Assembly (NCBI RefSeq): GCF_003970675.1
Contig: NZ_CP034563.1
Coordinates: forward strand, 1,347,356 to 1,411,355
DNA: 64,000 nt
DNA from: Flammeovirga pectinis
GTDB lineage: Bacteria > Bacteroidota > Bacteroidia > Cytophagales > Flammeovirgaceae
Reading direction: 5' to 3'
Every line of letters starts with the position of its first letter. Position 1 is the first letter of the stretch. Shown here in pieces: positions 8,904 to 17,001 of the stretch. A program made the translations under genes and the position numbers. The notes beneath the pieces are model-generated. The model ran no database searches, was not told the origin of the DNA, and saw only the letters and a list, made by a program, of their open reading frames with translations.

Positions 8904-10133
8904 CTATCTACTCGATTTAGTCTTCTTTGCAGTTCTTTCGTTCTTAGCAGTATGTACTACTTTTCTTTTCCCTGCAAATCTTCGAATATATTGGTAATTA
9001 TAACTTTGATACTTATGTGTTAAGCCCCATTCAAAAATACCAAATGGTTCGCCTGTATTTTTAGATCTATTTAAGCCCATTGCATGCGGTGCACCAGGAA
9101 TAATAGCTTGAATATTGAAGTTAACACCATCGTTTGCAAATTGAACAGTATTTTTTTCCGGTCCATCTGTAGTAATTAACGACATAATACCGTCTTTATG
9201 TTTCCATACACAAATTTCGTGACCACTATTAGAAATTGGATTGTATAAAGATTTCACATACGGCCCAAGAGGGTTATCTGCAATTGCAACACCATGTCTA
9301 ATCTGGCGTCCGCCAAATGTTACAGCTTCACCCATTTGTTCTCCTTTATAATAAAGATAGAACTTGTCATTATATGGAATAATACATGGATCGTGTACTT
9401 TATGGCTATCAAAATCTCCTTTTTTCTCTACTGCAAATCTATCTTGTTCAGTTCCTTTCCAAACACCATTATTGGCTGGTTTTAAAATTGGAGCAGCACT
9501 TTTAATCCAAGGCCCGTAAGGAGAATCTGACCAAGCAATACCTACTTCATTTTTTGTTCTTACGTTATAAGGAGATTTAATGGTTTGGTAGCATAAATAA
9601 TATTTACCGTTGTGTTCCATTACTTCTGGAGTAAATACAGAACGGTCATCGTAGGTACCTTTTTCACCTCGGCTAACAGCTAACCCCTCTTCTTTCCACG
9701 TCCATCCATCTGTAGACGATGCCATCCAAATATCACATCTATCCCAAGGAAAAACTTTATCTTTGTCTATATTACCACCAAAACCGTCTGTTTTGCCAAT
9801 AGATTTAGAATAATACACAAAATATTTACCATCAATTTCTAGTAACGCAGAAGGATCTCTTCTTACTACACCTTCTTCATACGCAAGGTCTCCTTTTAAA
9901 TCTTGAACAGAAAATTCACCAAACCAATCATTATTTAATGAGTCAGGCCACTCTAATGCTCTTTTAGAAGCCGCACTTAAATGGTTTTTATCAGTAATGC
10001 CTAAAAAGTCTAATTTTTCTTCAGAAATATTCGAGAACTCTTCTCCTTTTGTTACAGTTTGTGTTGTACAAGAAGAAAATAATGAAGCTCCTAACAACCC
10101 TGCCGCTAGTAGTCCTTTAAGTTGATTTTTCAT
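8904..10133 (-). CDS. GH117 alpha-1,3-(3,6-anhydro)-L-galactosidase, lipoprotein
   Basis: Exo-enzyme that releases 3,6-anhydro-L-galactose from the non-reducing end of neoagaro-oligosaccharides. 409 residues with a lipobox (LFSSC, Cys22). GH117 markers: the N-terminal helix motif [11 protein letters not shown] (53-63), known in the family for dimerisation, then propeller blades with [20 protein letters not shown] (a conserved Asp near 93), [39 protein letters not shown], and [21 protein letters not shown]. The C-terminus ends in a Lys/Arg-rich tail of about 20 residues ([17 protein letters not shown]...) beyond the usual end of the fold; its purpose is unknown. It lies just downstream of the permease gene and ends at a strong terminator. 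Assignment to GH117 is confident. Confidence 0.92.
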   Translation of the reverse strand: MKNQLKGLLAAGLLGASLFSSCTTQTVTKGEEFSNISEEKLDFLGITDKNHLSAASKRALEWPDSLNNDWFGEFSVQDLKGDLAYEEGVVRRDPSALLEIDGKYFVYYSKSIGKTDGFGGNIDKDKVFPWDRCDIWMASSTDGWTWKEEGLAVSRGEKGTYDDRSVFTPEVMEHNGKYYLCYQTIKSPYNVRTKNEVGIAWSDSPYGPWIKSAAPILKPANNGVWKGTEQDRFAVEKKGDFDSHKVHDPCIIPYNDKFYLYYKGEQMGEAVTFGGRQIRHGVAIADNPLGPYVKSLYNPISNSGHEICVWKHKDGIMSLITTDGPEKNTVQFANDGVNFNIQAIIPGAPHAMGLNRSKNTGEPFGIFEWGLTHKYQSYNYQYIRRFAGKRKVVHTAKNERTAKKTKSSR

Positions 10134-10164
10134 AGTTTATTATATCAAAAAATTTAATTAGAAA

Positions 10165-11175
10165 TTAAATCAAGCTATTACCAAATGCAATAACAGAAAT
10201 TCCGATCACCATACAAGAAATTCCTACATAAAGTGATCGTTTTGCATTAGTTGGTGCCGCAACCCACTCCTTTGTTATCAGGCCACCAATAATTGCTACA
10301 CCTACAGAAACTGTATTAAAAATTGCATAGCCTACAGTTCCTCCGTTTTTACCTAACTTAAATGCTGCAAAAGCAAACAAAGCAGAAGCGGAAAAATTAA
10401 AGATGCCCATTAAAGTAGTTAAAAGTGAGTTTCTAGCAAATTGTGTAGTTACAAAATTACTCCATAAACCTTTAGCCGTTAATTGATAACCAAAATAAGT
10501 GGCTATAGAAATACCTCCAGCTATGTATATAATATACATTACAACAATTGCACTTACCCATTCTGGATTACCATTGGCAACACAAGCGTTTCTTATAATC
10601 TCACCTCCAACAGTATTGGCATAGTTAAACCCTGTTGCTAAAAGACCACCAATAACGGCAATCATAATTCCTGTCAGCATAGAATCTGACTTTAGTGCAG
10701 AAGTTGCTTCGTCTGAGGTTTGTTGCTTTAAAATACCTGCTCTTCCGTTACTCATAACACCTATAAGTACAATACCTATTCCTAGCATAATTGTTAAGAA
10801 AACGTGATCATCAGGTATTCCATCTATCATAAATGGAATTAATGAGCCTACCAAAATAATAGTACCTATAAAAATTGAAAAGCCTAACGATAAGCCTATG
10901 TAATTAATTGCTTTGCCCCACATCATTACACCAATACCCCATAAAAAACTGGCAATACCCATTCCTACAATCACTTTTGTAGGTAAAGATGCTATAATAT
11001 CTCCAAAGTTATCTACCATAAAAAATACGGCAATATTTGGGATAATAAATGTATTGATCATGAAGAATAACCCCCATGTATTTTCAAACTCAAATTCTTT
11101 TGTAAACTTCTCTGGAAGAGCGTATAAGCCGAGCATTAGCCCAGCAAATATCGACCATAAAATACCTTCAATCAT
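10165..11175 (-). CDS. RhaT-family sugar permease (L-rhamnose/H+ symporter-like)
   Basis: Integral inner-membrane protein, 336 residues, about ten hydrophobic segments starting with GILWSIFAGLMLGLYALPEKF and ending near GISCMVIGISVIAFGNS. The pattern and length match the RhaT L-rhamnose/proton symporter group of the drug/metabolite transporter superfamily. No rhamnose genes are nearby; it lies between galM and the GH117 gene, 12 bases after the galM stop. The context suggests uptake of a monomer or disaccharide of agar, such as AHG, galactose or neoagarobiose, from the periplasm. The family is well supported; the substrate is inference. Confidence 0.85.
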   Translation of the reverse strand: MIEGILWSIFAGLMLGLYALPEKFTKEFEFENTWGLFFMINTFIIPNIAVFFMVDNFGDIIASLPTKVIVGMGIASFLWGIGVMMWGKAINYIGLSLGFSIFIGTIILVGSLIPFMIDGIPDDHVFLTIMLGIGIVLIGVMSNGRAGILKQQTSDEATSALKSDSMLTGIMIAVIGGLLATGFNYANTVGGEIIRNACVANGNPEWVSAIVVMYIIYIAGGISIATYFGYQLTAKGLWSNFVTTQFARNSLLTTLMGIFNFSASALFAFAAFKLGKNGGTVGYAIFNTVSVGVAIIGGLITKEWVAAPTNAKRSLYVGISCMVIGISVIAFGNSLI

Positions 11176-11187
11176 GATTTTAGATTT

Positions 11188-12234
11188 TTATTTAGTTGAA
11201 AATTGATAAACTGTAGTGCTATTAAAAGGCTCGTTTGGAGTAGCGAAAGCTCTTGGTGCATTATCTATATTTGGACCGTTAGGATAACGATGTGTTTCGC
11301 AACAAAATGCTCTATATCTACCAAATTGATCTCCAGATTCTCTTTTTAAATCATTTGATGTGAAATAGCCAGTATAAAATAACATTCCTGGTTCTGTAGT
11401 TTGTATTTGGAGTGCGATACCTGTTTTTGAATGATCGAATGTGGCAACTTCCTTCAATTCATCCATCTGATTAAAAAGATAATAGTGCTCACACCCTGTT
11501 GGTAATTCTGCAAATACTTCAGAAAGTAAACGACCTTGATTTAAGTCTAAAACTGTATTTTTAACTTCTTCTATTTCTCCTACAGGAACATTTGTATGAT
11601 CGGCTTTTAAGAAAGCATCTGCTAAAATTTTAGCAGTATGATTACCTACTGTTTCGGTAAACCCTGAAAGATTAAAATACGTGTGATTTGTAAGAGAAAT
11701 AGGTGTTTTATGATCTGTAACAGCATTATATTTAATTTGCAATGCATTACTCCCTTTTAAAGTAAAGGTAACCTGTATTTGTACATTTCCTGGAAATCCC
11801 TCTTCTAAATGTAAACTACTTTTTTGAAAAGTAATGCTTTCATCCTTCGCAGTTGATACCTGATTAACACACTTCCAAATTTGTTTATCAAAACCTTTTA
11901 ACCCACCATGAAGATGATTTGATCCATCATTAGTAGCCAAAGCATATTCAGCACCATCAATTTTAAATTTCCCATCTTTTATACGGGATGCAAAACGCCC
12001 TACAGTACACCCAAAATAAGGTGCATTAGCCGTATAAGCAGCAGAGAAATAACCCTCCAATTGATCAAAACCACAGGCTACTTCTGTTATTTCATTATTT
12101 TTATCTGGAACTTGAATTGATGTAATTGTTGCTCCTAAGGTCATGATTTTCACAGTCATGCCGTTCGTATTTTGCAATGTATATAAATGTATTTTATGGT
12201 CTTCATATACACCAAATAGTTGTTGCTTGATCAT
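11188..12234 (-). CDS. galM: Aldose 1-epimerase, second copy, in the agar operon
   Basis: 348-residue cytoplasmic mutarotase. Motifs: TLGATITSIQVPD, CTVGRFASRIKDG, NDGSNHLHGG, SLTNHTYFNLSG with the catalytic His, and TTEPGMLFYTGYF with the catalytic Glu; the C-terminal CCETHRYPNGPNIDNAPRAF block is family-typical. It is clearly diverged from the galM at 789-1850. Its place between the cycloisomerase and the permease makes it the agar-induced mutarotase for beta-galactose released by the GH2 enzyme. A hairpin lies directly upstream (12271-12314), and the permease follows after 12 bases. Confidence 0.92.
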   Translation of the reverse strand: MIKQQLFGVYEDHKIHLYTLQNTNGMTVKIMTLGATITSIQVPDKNNEITEVACGFDQLEGYFSAAYTANAPYFGCTVGRFASRIKDGKFKIDGAEYALATNDGSNHLHGGLKGFDKQIWKCVNQVSTAKDESITFQKSSLHLEEGFPGNVQIQVTFTLKGSNALQIKYNAVTDHKTPISLTNHTYFNLSGFTETVGNHTAKILADAFLKADHTNVPVGEIEEVKNTVLDLNQGRLLSEVFAELPTGCEHYYLFNQMDELKEVATFDHSKTGIALQIQTTEPGMLFYTGYFTSNDLKRESGDQFGRYRAFCCETHRYPNGPNIDNAPRAFATPNEPFNSTTVYQFSTK

Positions 12235-12270
12235 TGTGCTGTTAATTCTAAATTCATTTCATTTAAAGAA

Positions 12271-12314
12271 AGAGGAGTTAGAAAAGTGCTTTAAAAAAGT
12301 CTTTTAACTCCTCT
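12271..12314. terminator. Intra-operon hairpin between the cycloisomerase and galM
   Basis: Arms AGAGGAGTTA (12271-12280) and TAACTCCTCT (12305-12314), extended by AAAG/CTTT pairing with a small bulge. It starts 8 bases past the cycloisomerase stop. Possible attenuator or processing site within the long operon. Confidence 0.55.
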
Positions 12315-12321
12315 CTATTAT

Positions 12322-13434
12322 TTATACTAACTCTTTATTCTTTACTTCGAAAGGAGCTAATTTTTCCCAATTAAAAACAACCCCTGTCCCTGCTATATTA
12401 GGGGCAACTGCTCTAAAATTTTCTACCACTAATGGGCGTGTTGTATATTCATCTATTGGAAAACTGTGTACTTCTAACCAACCTGAATTTACTTGTGAAG
12501 AAACTAAACTTACGTGCAACTCTTGCATACCATGAGAACACACTGGAATATTATTTTCCTTTGCTAGGTTTGCTGCTTTTAACCATCCTGTAACACCACC
12601 ACAATTAGAAGCATCTGGCTGAACAAATGAAAGTTGAGATTGTTCCATAGCATATTCAAACTCATGTATTGTGTGCAAGTTTTCGCCCATGGCTACAGGA
12701 ACTCCAGTTACTTTAGTTATTTCTGCATAACCTTTATAATTATCTGGAATGATAGGTTCTTCAAACCAAGTAATGTTATACTGCTTAAATAGATTTGCCG
12801 CTTTAATTGCTTTTTCTAATGACATAGAATAGTTGGCATCTACCATAAAAGTGATATCATCGCCAATGTATTCTCTTACTGCTTTAATACGTGCAATATC
12901 TTCTTGTAAATTTTCTCTACCAATTTTTATTTTAACGGCATTAAAACCACGATCAAGATATGATTGCATATTGCCTAGTAACTTCTCTATCGGAAACATT
13001 AAATCAATACCTCCACAATACGCCTTGCACGTATTGTCTTCTCCACCTGCCATTTTCCATAAAGGTAGGTTTGCCATTTTACACTTGATATCCCATAAGG
13101 CAATATCAATTGCAGAAATAGCAAAAGAAGCAACACCACCCCGACCAACATAATGAATGTGCCATTCCATGAAATCATAAAGGTGGTCTATATCTTCACC
13201 ATCTTGCCCTATTAATGCAGGAGCAAAATCATGATCTAACATTGCCTTTATGGCTTTACCTCCTTTACCACCTGTGTAGGTATAACCGGTACCTTCATAA
13301 CCATTTGCTAAAGTTATAGTTGTAGTTACCAACTCAAAATGCGTATGATCGCCATGTTTAGCATCTGATAATACTTCTGGTAGAGGTACTTCAAATAACC
13401 TATTTTCTATATGTTTGATCGTTGTTTTTTTCAT
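12322..13434 (-). CDS. 3,6-anhydro-L-galactonate cycloisomerase (enolase superfamily)
   Basis: Cytoplasmic enzyme opening the anhydro ring of 3,6-anhydro-L-galactonate to give 2-keto-3-deoxy-L-galactonate. 370 residues. Mandelate-racemase/muconate-lactonising subgroup residues are all visible: KxK at Lys168/Lys170 (NAVKIKIG), metal ligands Asp199 (MVDANYS), Glu225 (WFEEP) and Glu251 (AMGENL), and His301 (CSHGMQELH). The N-terminal capping domain starts with the [10 protein letters not shown] segment. The family alone would allow other acid-sugar dehydratases; the call rests on its place next to the AHG dehydrogenase, GH117 and GH2 genes. Gap to the dehydrogenase upstream is 48 bases. Confidence 0.88.
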   Translation of the reverse strand: MKKTTIKHIENRLFEVPLPEVLSDAKHGDHTHFELVTTTITLANGYEGTGYTYTGGKGGKAIKAMLDHDFAPALIGQDGEDIDHLYDFMEWHIHYVGRGGVASFAISAIDIALWDIKCKMANLPLWKMAGGEDNTCKAYCGGIDLMFPIEKLLGNMQSYLDRGFNAVKIKIGRENLQEDIARIKAVREYIGDDITFMVDANYSMSLEKAIKAANLFKQYNITWFEEPIIPDNYKGYAEITKVTGVPVAMGENLHTIHEFEYAMEQSQLSFVQPDASNCGGVTGWLKAANLAKENNIPVCSHGMQELHVSLVSSQVNSGWLEVHSFPIDEYTTRPLVVENFRAVAPNIAGTGVVFNWEKLAPFEVKNKELV

Positions 13435-13482
13435 TGTTAATCCAATTATTTCGACAAAAATTAATAAGTAATCACAGTGTTA

Positions 13483-14949
13483 TTAGTACTTTACATAGAA
13501 TGTTTTCTTCTCCATGTATTGCTCAAACCCATATTTTCCATCTTCTCCACCAGTACCACTTAATTTGTAGCCATTATGGAATCCTTGATGTTGTTCACCA
13601 TGCCCTCTATTTACATAAATCTCCCCAAATTCTAACTCATCATTACACTTCATAATTGTATTGATGTCTTTGGTATAAACCATTGCTGCTAAACCAAACT
13701 CACAATCATTCGCATAAGTAATTACCTCGTCAAAAGATTTAAATTTTAAGACAGGAAGAATAGGTCCAAATGCTTCTTCATGTACTACAGTCATGTCTTG
13801 AGTTACATCTGTAATTACCGTTGGTTCAAACCAAAAACCTTTTTCAAAACCTAATCCTTGAGGTTTCCCTCCACCAAAAGCAATTGTAGCTCCTTCTTCT
13901 CTACTTTTAGCAACAAGGTGTTCCATATTCTTAATTTCAGAAGCATTTACCTTTGGTCCCATAGTAGTAGAAGCTTCCATAGGGTTACCTACTTTTATTG
14001 CCTTCACTTTGGCCATGAAACGCTCCATAAATTCCTCGTAAATATCTTCATGCACGTACATTCTTTCATTACATGTACATACCTGACCGCAATTATCAAA
14101 TCTAGAATGAAAAGTACTTTCTACTGCTAAATCAATATCTGCATCTGCAAATACAATAGAAGGTGCTTTTCCGCCCAATTCTAATTGTACATGTGCAAGA
14201 TGTTCAGAGGCTGTTTTAAAGATTTGTTGTCCCGCAGGTGTAGAACCTGTCATTGTTACCATCTTTGTAATAGGCGATGCAACTAACGCATTCCCTAACA
14301 CTCTACCTTTACCAGTTACAATATTAATAAGGCCAGCAGGTATACCTACTTTTTCCGCAATGTAGCCTAGTTCTAAAGTTGCAAGAGGTGTTTCTTGCGT
14401 TGGCTTAACAACAATGGCGTTCCCCGCTACTAAAGCCGGTCCAATTTTTCGACCTGCTAAAGCAAGAGGGAAATTCCATGCTGTTATCGCTACTATCACA
14501 CCACGTGGAATCTTATTGATCCATATTTGTTCGTTTGCATTTTGAGAAGGCATAATATCTCCCTCAATGTGTCTTGCCCAATCGCATGCATACTCAATAA
14601 AAGTTGCTGTAACTTCTACTTCCATTTCTGCAACAGACAATAATTTCCCTTGTTCTCTAGTTAACAACTTTGATAAATAAGGCTTGTTAGCTCTTATTTC
14701 AGCAGCAAACTTTCGCATAATATTTGCACGCTCAATAGAAGGTAATTTTTTCCAACTTTTTTGTGCTTTTTCGGCTGCAGACAAAGCTAAATTAGCTTCG
14801 TGCTCATCACCCATTTGTACTATACCAACAATATCTTCGTCGATAGGACTAATTACATTTTCTGTTTTTCCAGAAGATGCCTTAACCCATTCTCCATTTA
14901 TGTATAAATCGTATTCTTTTACTTGGGGTGTTATAATTAGTTCTTCCAT
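13483..14949 (-). CDS. 3,6-anhydro-L-galactose dehydrogenase (aldehyde dehydrogenase family)
   Basis: NAD(P)-dependent oxidation of AHG to 3,6-anhydro-L-galactonate, the committed step. 488 residues, full length for the family. ALDH residues: Asn159 (ITAWNFPLALAGRK), the Rossmann motif TMTGSTPAGQQIF, general base Glu257 (LELGGKAPS) and catalytic Cys291 (NCGQVCTCNERMYV). The VCTCNERMYV segment resembles lactaldehyde/AHG dehydrogenases more than betaine aldehyde types. Start MEELIITPQV at 14949; the SDR gene lies 182 bases upstream with no obvious promoter box in between. Substrate is assigned from context (next to the cycloisomerase). Confidence 0.88.
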   Translation of the reverse strand: MEELIITPQVKEYDLYINGEWVKASSGKTENVISPIDEDIVGIVQMGDEHEANLALSAAEKAQKSWKKLPSIERANIMRKFAAEIRANKPYLSKLLTREQGKLLSVAEMEVEVTATFIEYACDWARHIEGDIMPSQNANEQIWINKIPRGVIVAITAWNFPLALAGRKIGPALVAGNAIVVKPTQETPLATLELGYIAEKVGIPAGLINIVTGKGRVLGNALVASPITKMVTMTGSTPAGQQIFKTASEHLAHVQLELGGKAPSIVFADADIDLAVESTFHSRFDNCGQVCTCNERMYVHEDIYEEFMERFMAKVKAIKVGNPMEASTTMGPKVNASEIKNMEHLVAKSREEGATIAFGGGKPQGLGFEKGFWFEPTVITDVTQDMTVVHEEAFGPILPVLKFKSFDEVITYANDCEFGLAAMVYTKDINTIMKCNDELEFGEIYVNRGHGEQHQGFHNGYKLSGTGGEDGKYGFEQYMEKKTFYVKY

Positions 14950-15131
14950 TTTTATGATTTTAATGTGTTTGAAAAAAGAGGACTGTATGAATAATTATTA
15001 AGATTATTATAGAGAAATTATCATCTAGATTCAGCCCCCTTTTTGATCATTCAAAATATATATTCATTACGTTATTAAGTATCCATAAATCAAAGTATAA
15101 AGTATACTTCTATGCACACTGATGAATTGGC

Positions 15132-15902
15132 TTATCTACCCATCCATCCACCGTCAACAAGCATAATACTACCGTGCATGTAAGACGCTGCTTCTGATGA
15201 TAAGAATACTACCGGACCTGCAAAATCTTCTGCTTCTCCCCATCTTCCTGCAGGAATTCTTGATAAAATTGACGTAGAACGTTCTGCATCATTTCTTAAT
15301 GCTTCTGTATTATCTGTGCTGATGTAACCAGGAGCTACAGCATTTACATTTACCCCTTTGCTTGCCCATTCGTTAGCAAATGCCATTGTTAATTGCCCAA
15401 TTGCACCTTTACTAGCCGCATAACCAGGTACAGTTATCCCTCCTTGGAATGTAAGTAAAGAAGCTGTGAAAATAACTTTACCACTACCTCTTGCTACCAT
15501 CTCTTTACCAATCTCTCTCGTTAAAATAAACTGAGCATTTTGGTTTACCTCAACTACTTTATCCCACATTTCGTCTGGATGTTCTGCTGCAGGAGCGCGT
15601 AAAATTGTACCCGCATTATTAATTAATATATCTATCTGTGGGTGGTTACCTTTTACTGTCAAGATAAAGTCATATAATGATTTTCTATCAGAAAAATCAC
15701 ATTGATATGCCTTAAATTTACGTCCTCTTTTTTCTACTTCTTTTTGTACATCACTACCCTCTAATTCTAGAGTAGCAGATACACCAATTATATCAGCTCC
15801 AGCTTCTGCTAAGCCAATAGCCATAGCTTTACCAATACCTCTTTTACAGCCTGTTACTAATGCTACTTTTGAGTTGAGTTGAAATTTATCTAAAATACCC
15901 AT
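15132..15902 (-). CDS. SDR oxidoreductase (KduD-like), probable diketo-deoxygluconate reductase
   Basis: 256-residue short-chain dehydrogenase, cytoplasmic. Cofactor motif TGCKRGIGKA (17-26), NNAG (95-98) and the triad Ser148, Tyr161, Lys165 (GYAASKGAIGQL). It resembles 2-deoxy-D-gluconate 3-dehydrogenase/KduD. With the zinc dehydrogenase directly upstream it can form a C5-inverting pair: oxidation of 2-keto-3-deoxy-L-galactonate to a 2,5-diketo acid, then stereospecific reduction to 2-keto-3-deoxy-D-gluconate, the KdgK substrate. That scheme follows a published AHG route; which of the two enzymes performs which step is inference. 63 bases separate it from the upstream gene. Confidence 0.87.
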   Translation of the reverse strand: MGILDKFQLNSKVALVTGCKRGIGKAMAIGLAEAGADIIGVSATLELEGSDVQKEVEKRGRKFKAYQCDFSDRKSLYDFILTVKGNHPQIDILINNAGTILRAPAAEHPDEMWDKVVEVNQNAQFILTREIGKEMVARGSGKVIFTASLLTFQGGITVPGYAASKGAIGQLTMAFANEWASKGVNVNAVAPGYISTDNTEALRNDAERSTSILSRIPAGRWGEAEDFAGPVVFLSSEAASYMHGSIMLVDGGWMGR

Positions 15903-15965
15903 GTCTATAATTTTTTAGTTGTTTGAATTGTTTGTTGCTTAGCTTTTTATTAAGTCGTACAATAA

Positions 15966-16988
15966 TTAATTATCGTTACACTTAATAAGATATTTCATAC
16001 CTTCAGGATTTTTATCAATCTCATCAAAAACAGATTGTATATTCTCTAAATCATCTACTTTAGTAATCAGATCTTCGAAAGGAACATTACCAGAACTTGC
16101 AATTTTAATTGCTTCTTCATAATCATCTTCCTCATATAAACGAGCTCCAAGTAACTCTATTTCAGACCAGAAAAACTTAAATAAATCAACTTTCTTTTGT
16201 TCGCCTCCATGTATGGCTACCATCACAATTCTACCTCTTACATTTACTACTTCGGTCATAGTTTGTACACCAGGTGCAGAACCAGAAACTTCAAATGCAC
16301 AGTCGATCATCGCTTCTTCTGTTAAGTCAGAAATACGCTCTGTTAGATTTTCTTTAGCAGGATTAATTGTTGTAAAACCTAAATCATCCAACATTTTTAA
16401 TCTTGTTTCATTTACTTCTGAAATGATTACATTCGCACCTTTTTCCTTTATCACATAACCAATTAATGTACCTATTGGTCCACCACCAATTACTAAGCAA
16501 TTTTCACCTGCTTTTACTCTACCAATTTTTACATCATGACAAGCAACAGATAATGGCTCTATAAAAGCACCATGCATTAAGTTTACTTGTTCTGGTAATT
16601 TATGCAGTGTGTAAGAAGGTACAGTCCAACTATTTTGGAATGCTCCACTAGAATCTATTCCAATAAACTTTAGGTTTTTACCTACATGTTTAAATCCTTT
16701 ATCAAATGGATGTTCATCTCCAAAATGCAAAGGTCTAACAGCTACTTTATCACCTACTTTTACATTTGTAACACCCTCTCCAACTTCGGCAACAACTGCA
16801 GAAGCTTCATGCCCTACAGTTTGCGGAGGACTAACACGCTGATCCATCACACCATGGAAAATGTGTACATCTGTACCACATACTCCACAGTACGCAACGT
16901 CTAATCTTACTTCACCAGCTTCAGGTTTAATTTGTTCCCCTTTACCAACAGTAAATTTTCCTTTCGATTCATAGAATGCTGCTTTCAT
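15966..16988 (-). CDS. Zinc-dependent medium-chain dehydrogenase, probable 2-keto-3-deoxy-L-galactonate 5-dehydrogenase
   Basis: 340-residue MDR-family enzyme. The catalytic-zinc site is present: Cys37 (CGVCGTDVHIFHG) and the GHE motif (His60-Glu61); the cofactor fold shows VIGGGPIGTLIGYV. The four-cysteine structural-zinc lobe that usually follows around residues 90-110 appears absent: that segment reads VRPLHFGDEHPFDKGFKHVG. It precedes the SDR gene and follows the GH2 gene (13 bases). Relatives act on polyols and L-idonate/galactonate-type acids; the role in C5 oxidation of the AHG-derived keto-deoxy acid is inference from pathway position. Confidence 0.86.
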   Translation of the reverse strand: MKAAFYESKGKFTVGKGEQIKPEAGEVRLDVAYCGVCGTDVHIFHGVMDQRVSPPQTVGHEASAVVAEVGEGVTNVKVGDKVAVRPLHFGDEHPFDKGFKHVGKNLKFIGIDSSGAFQNSWTVPSYTLHKLPEQVNLMHGAFIEPLSVACHDVKIGRVKAGENCLVIGGGPIGTLIGYVIKEKGANVIISEVNETRLKMLDDLGFTTINPAKENLTERISDLTEEAMIDCAFEVSGSAPGVQTMTEVVNVRGRIVMVAIHGGEQKKVDLFKFFWSEIELLGARLYEEDDYEEAIKIASSGNVPFEDLITKVDDLENIQSVFDEIDKNPEGMKYLIKCNDN

Positions 16989-17001
16989 CTTTTATTTCGT
17001 T

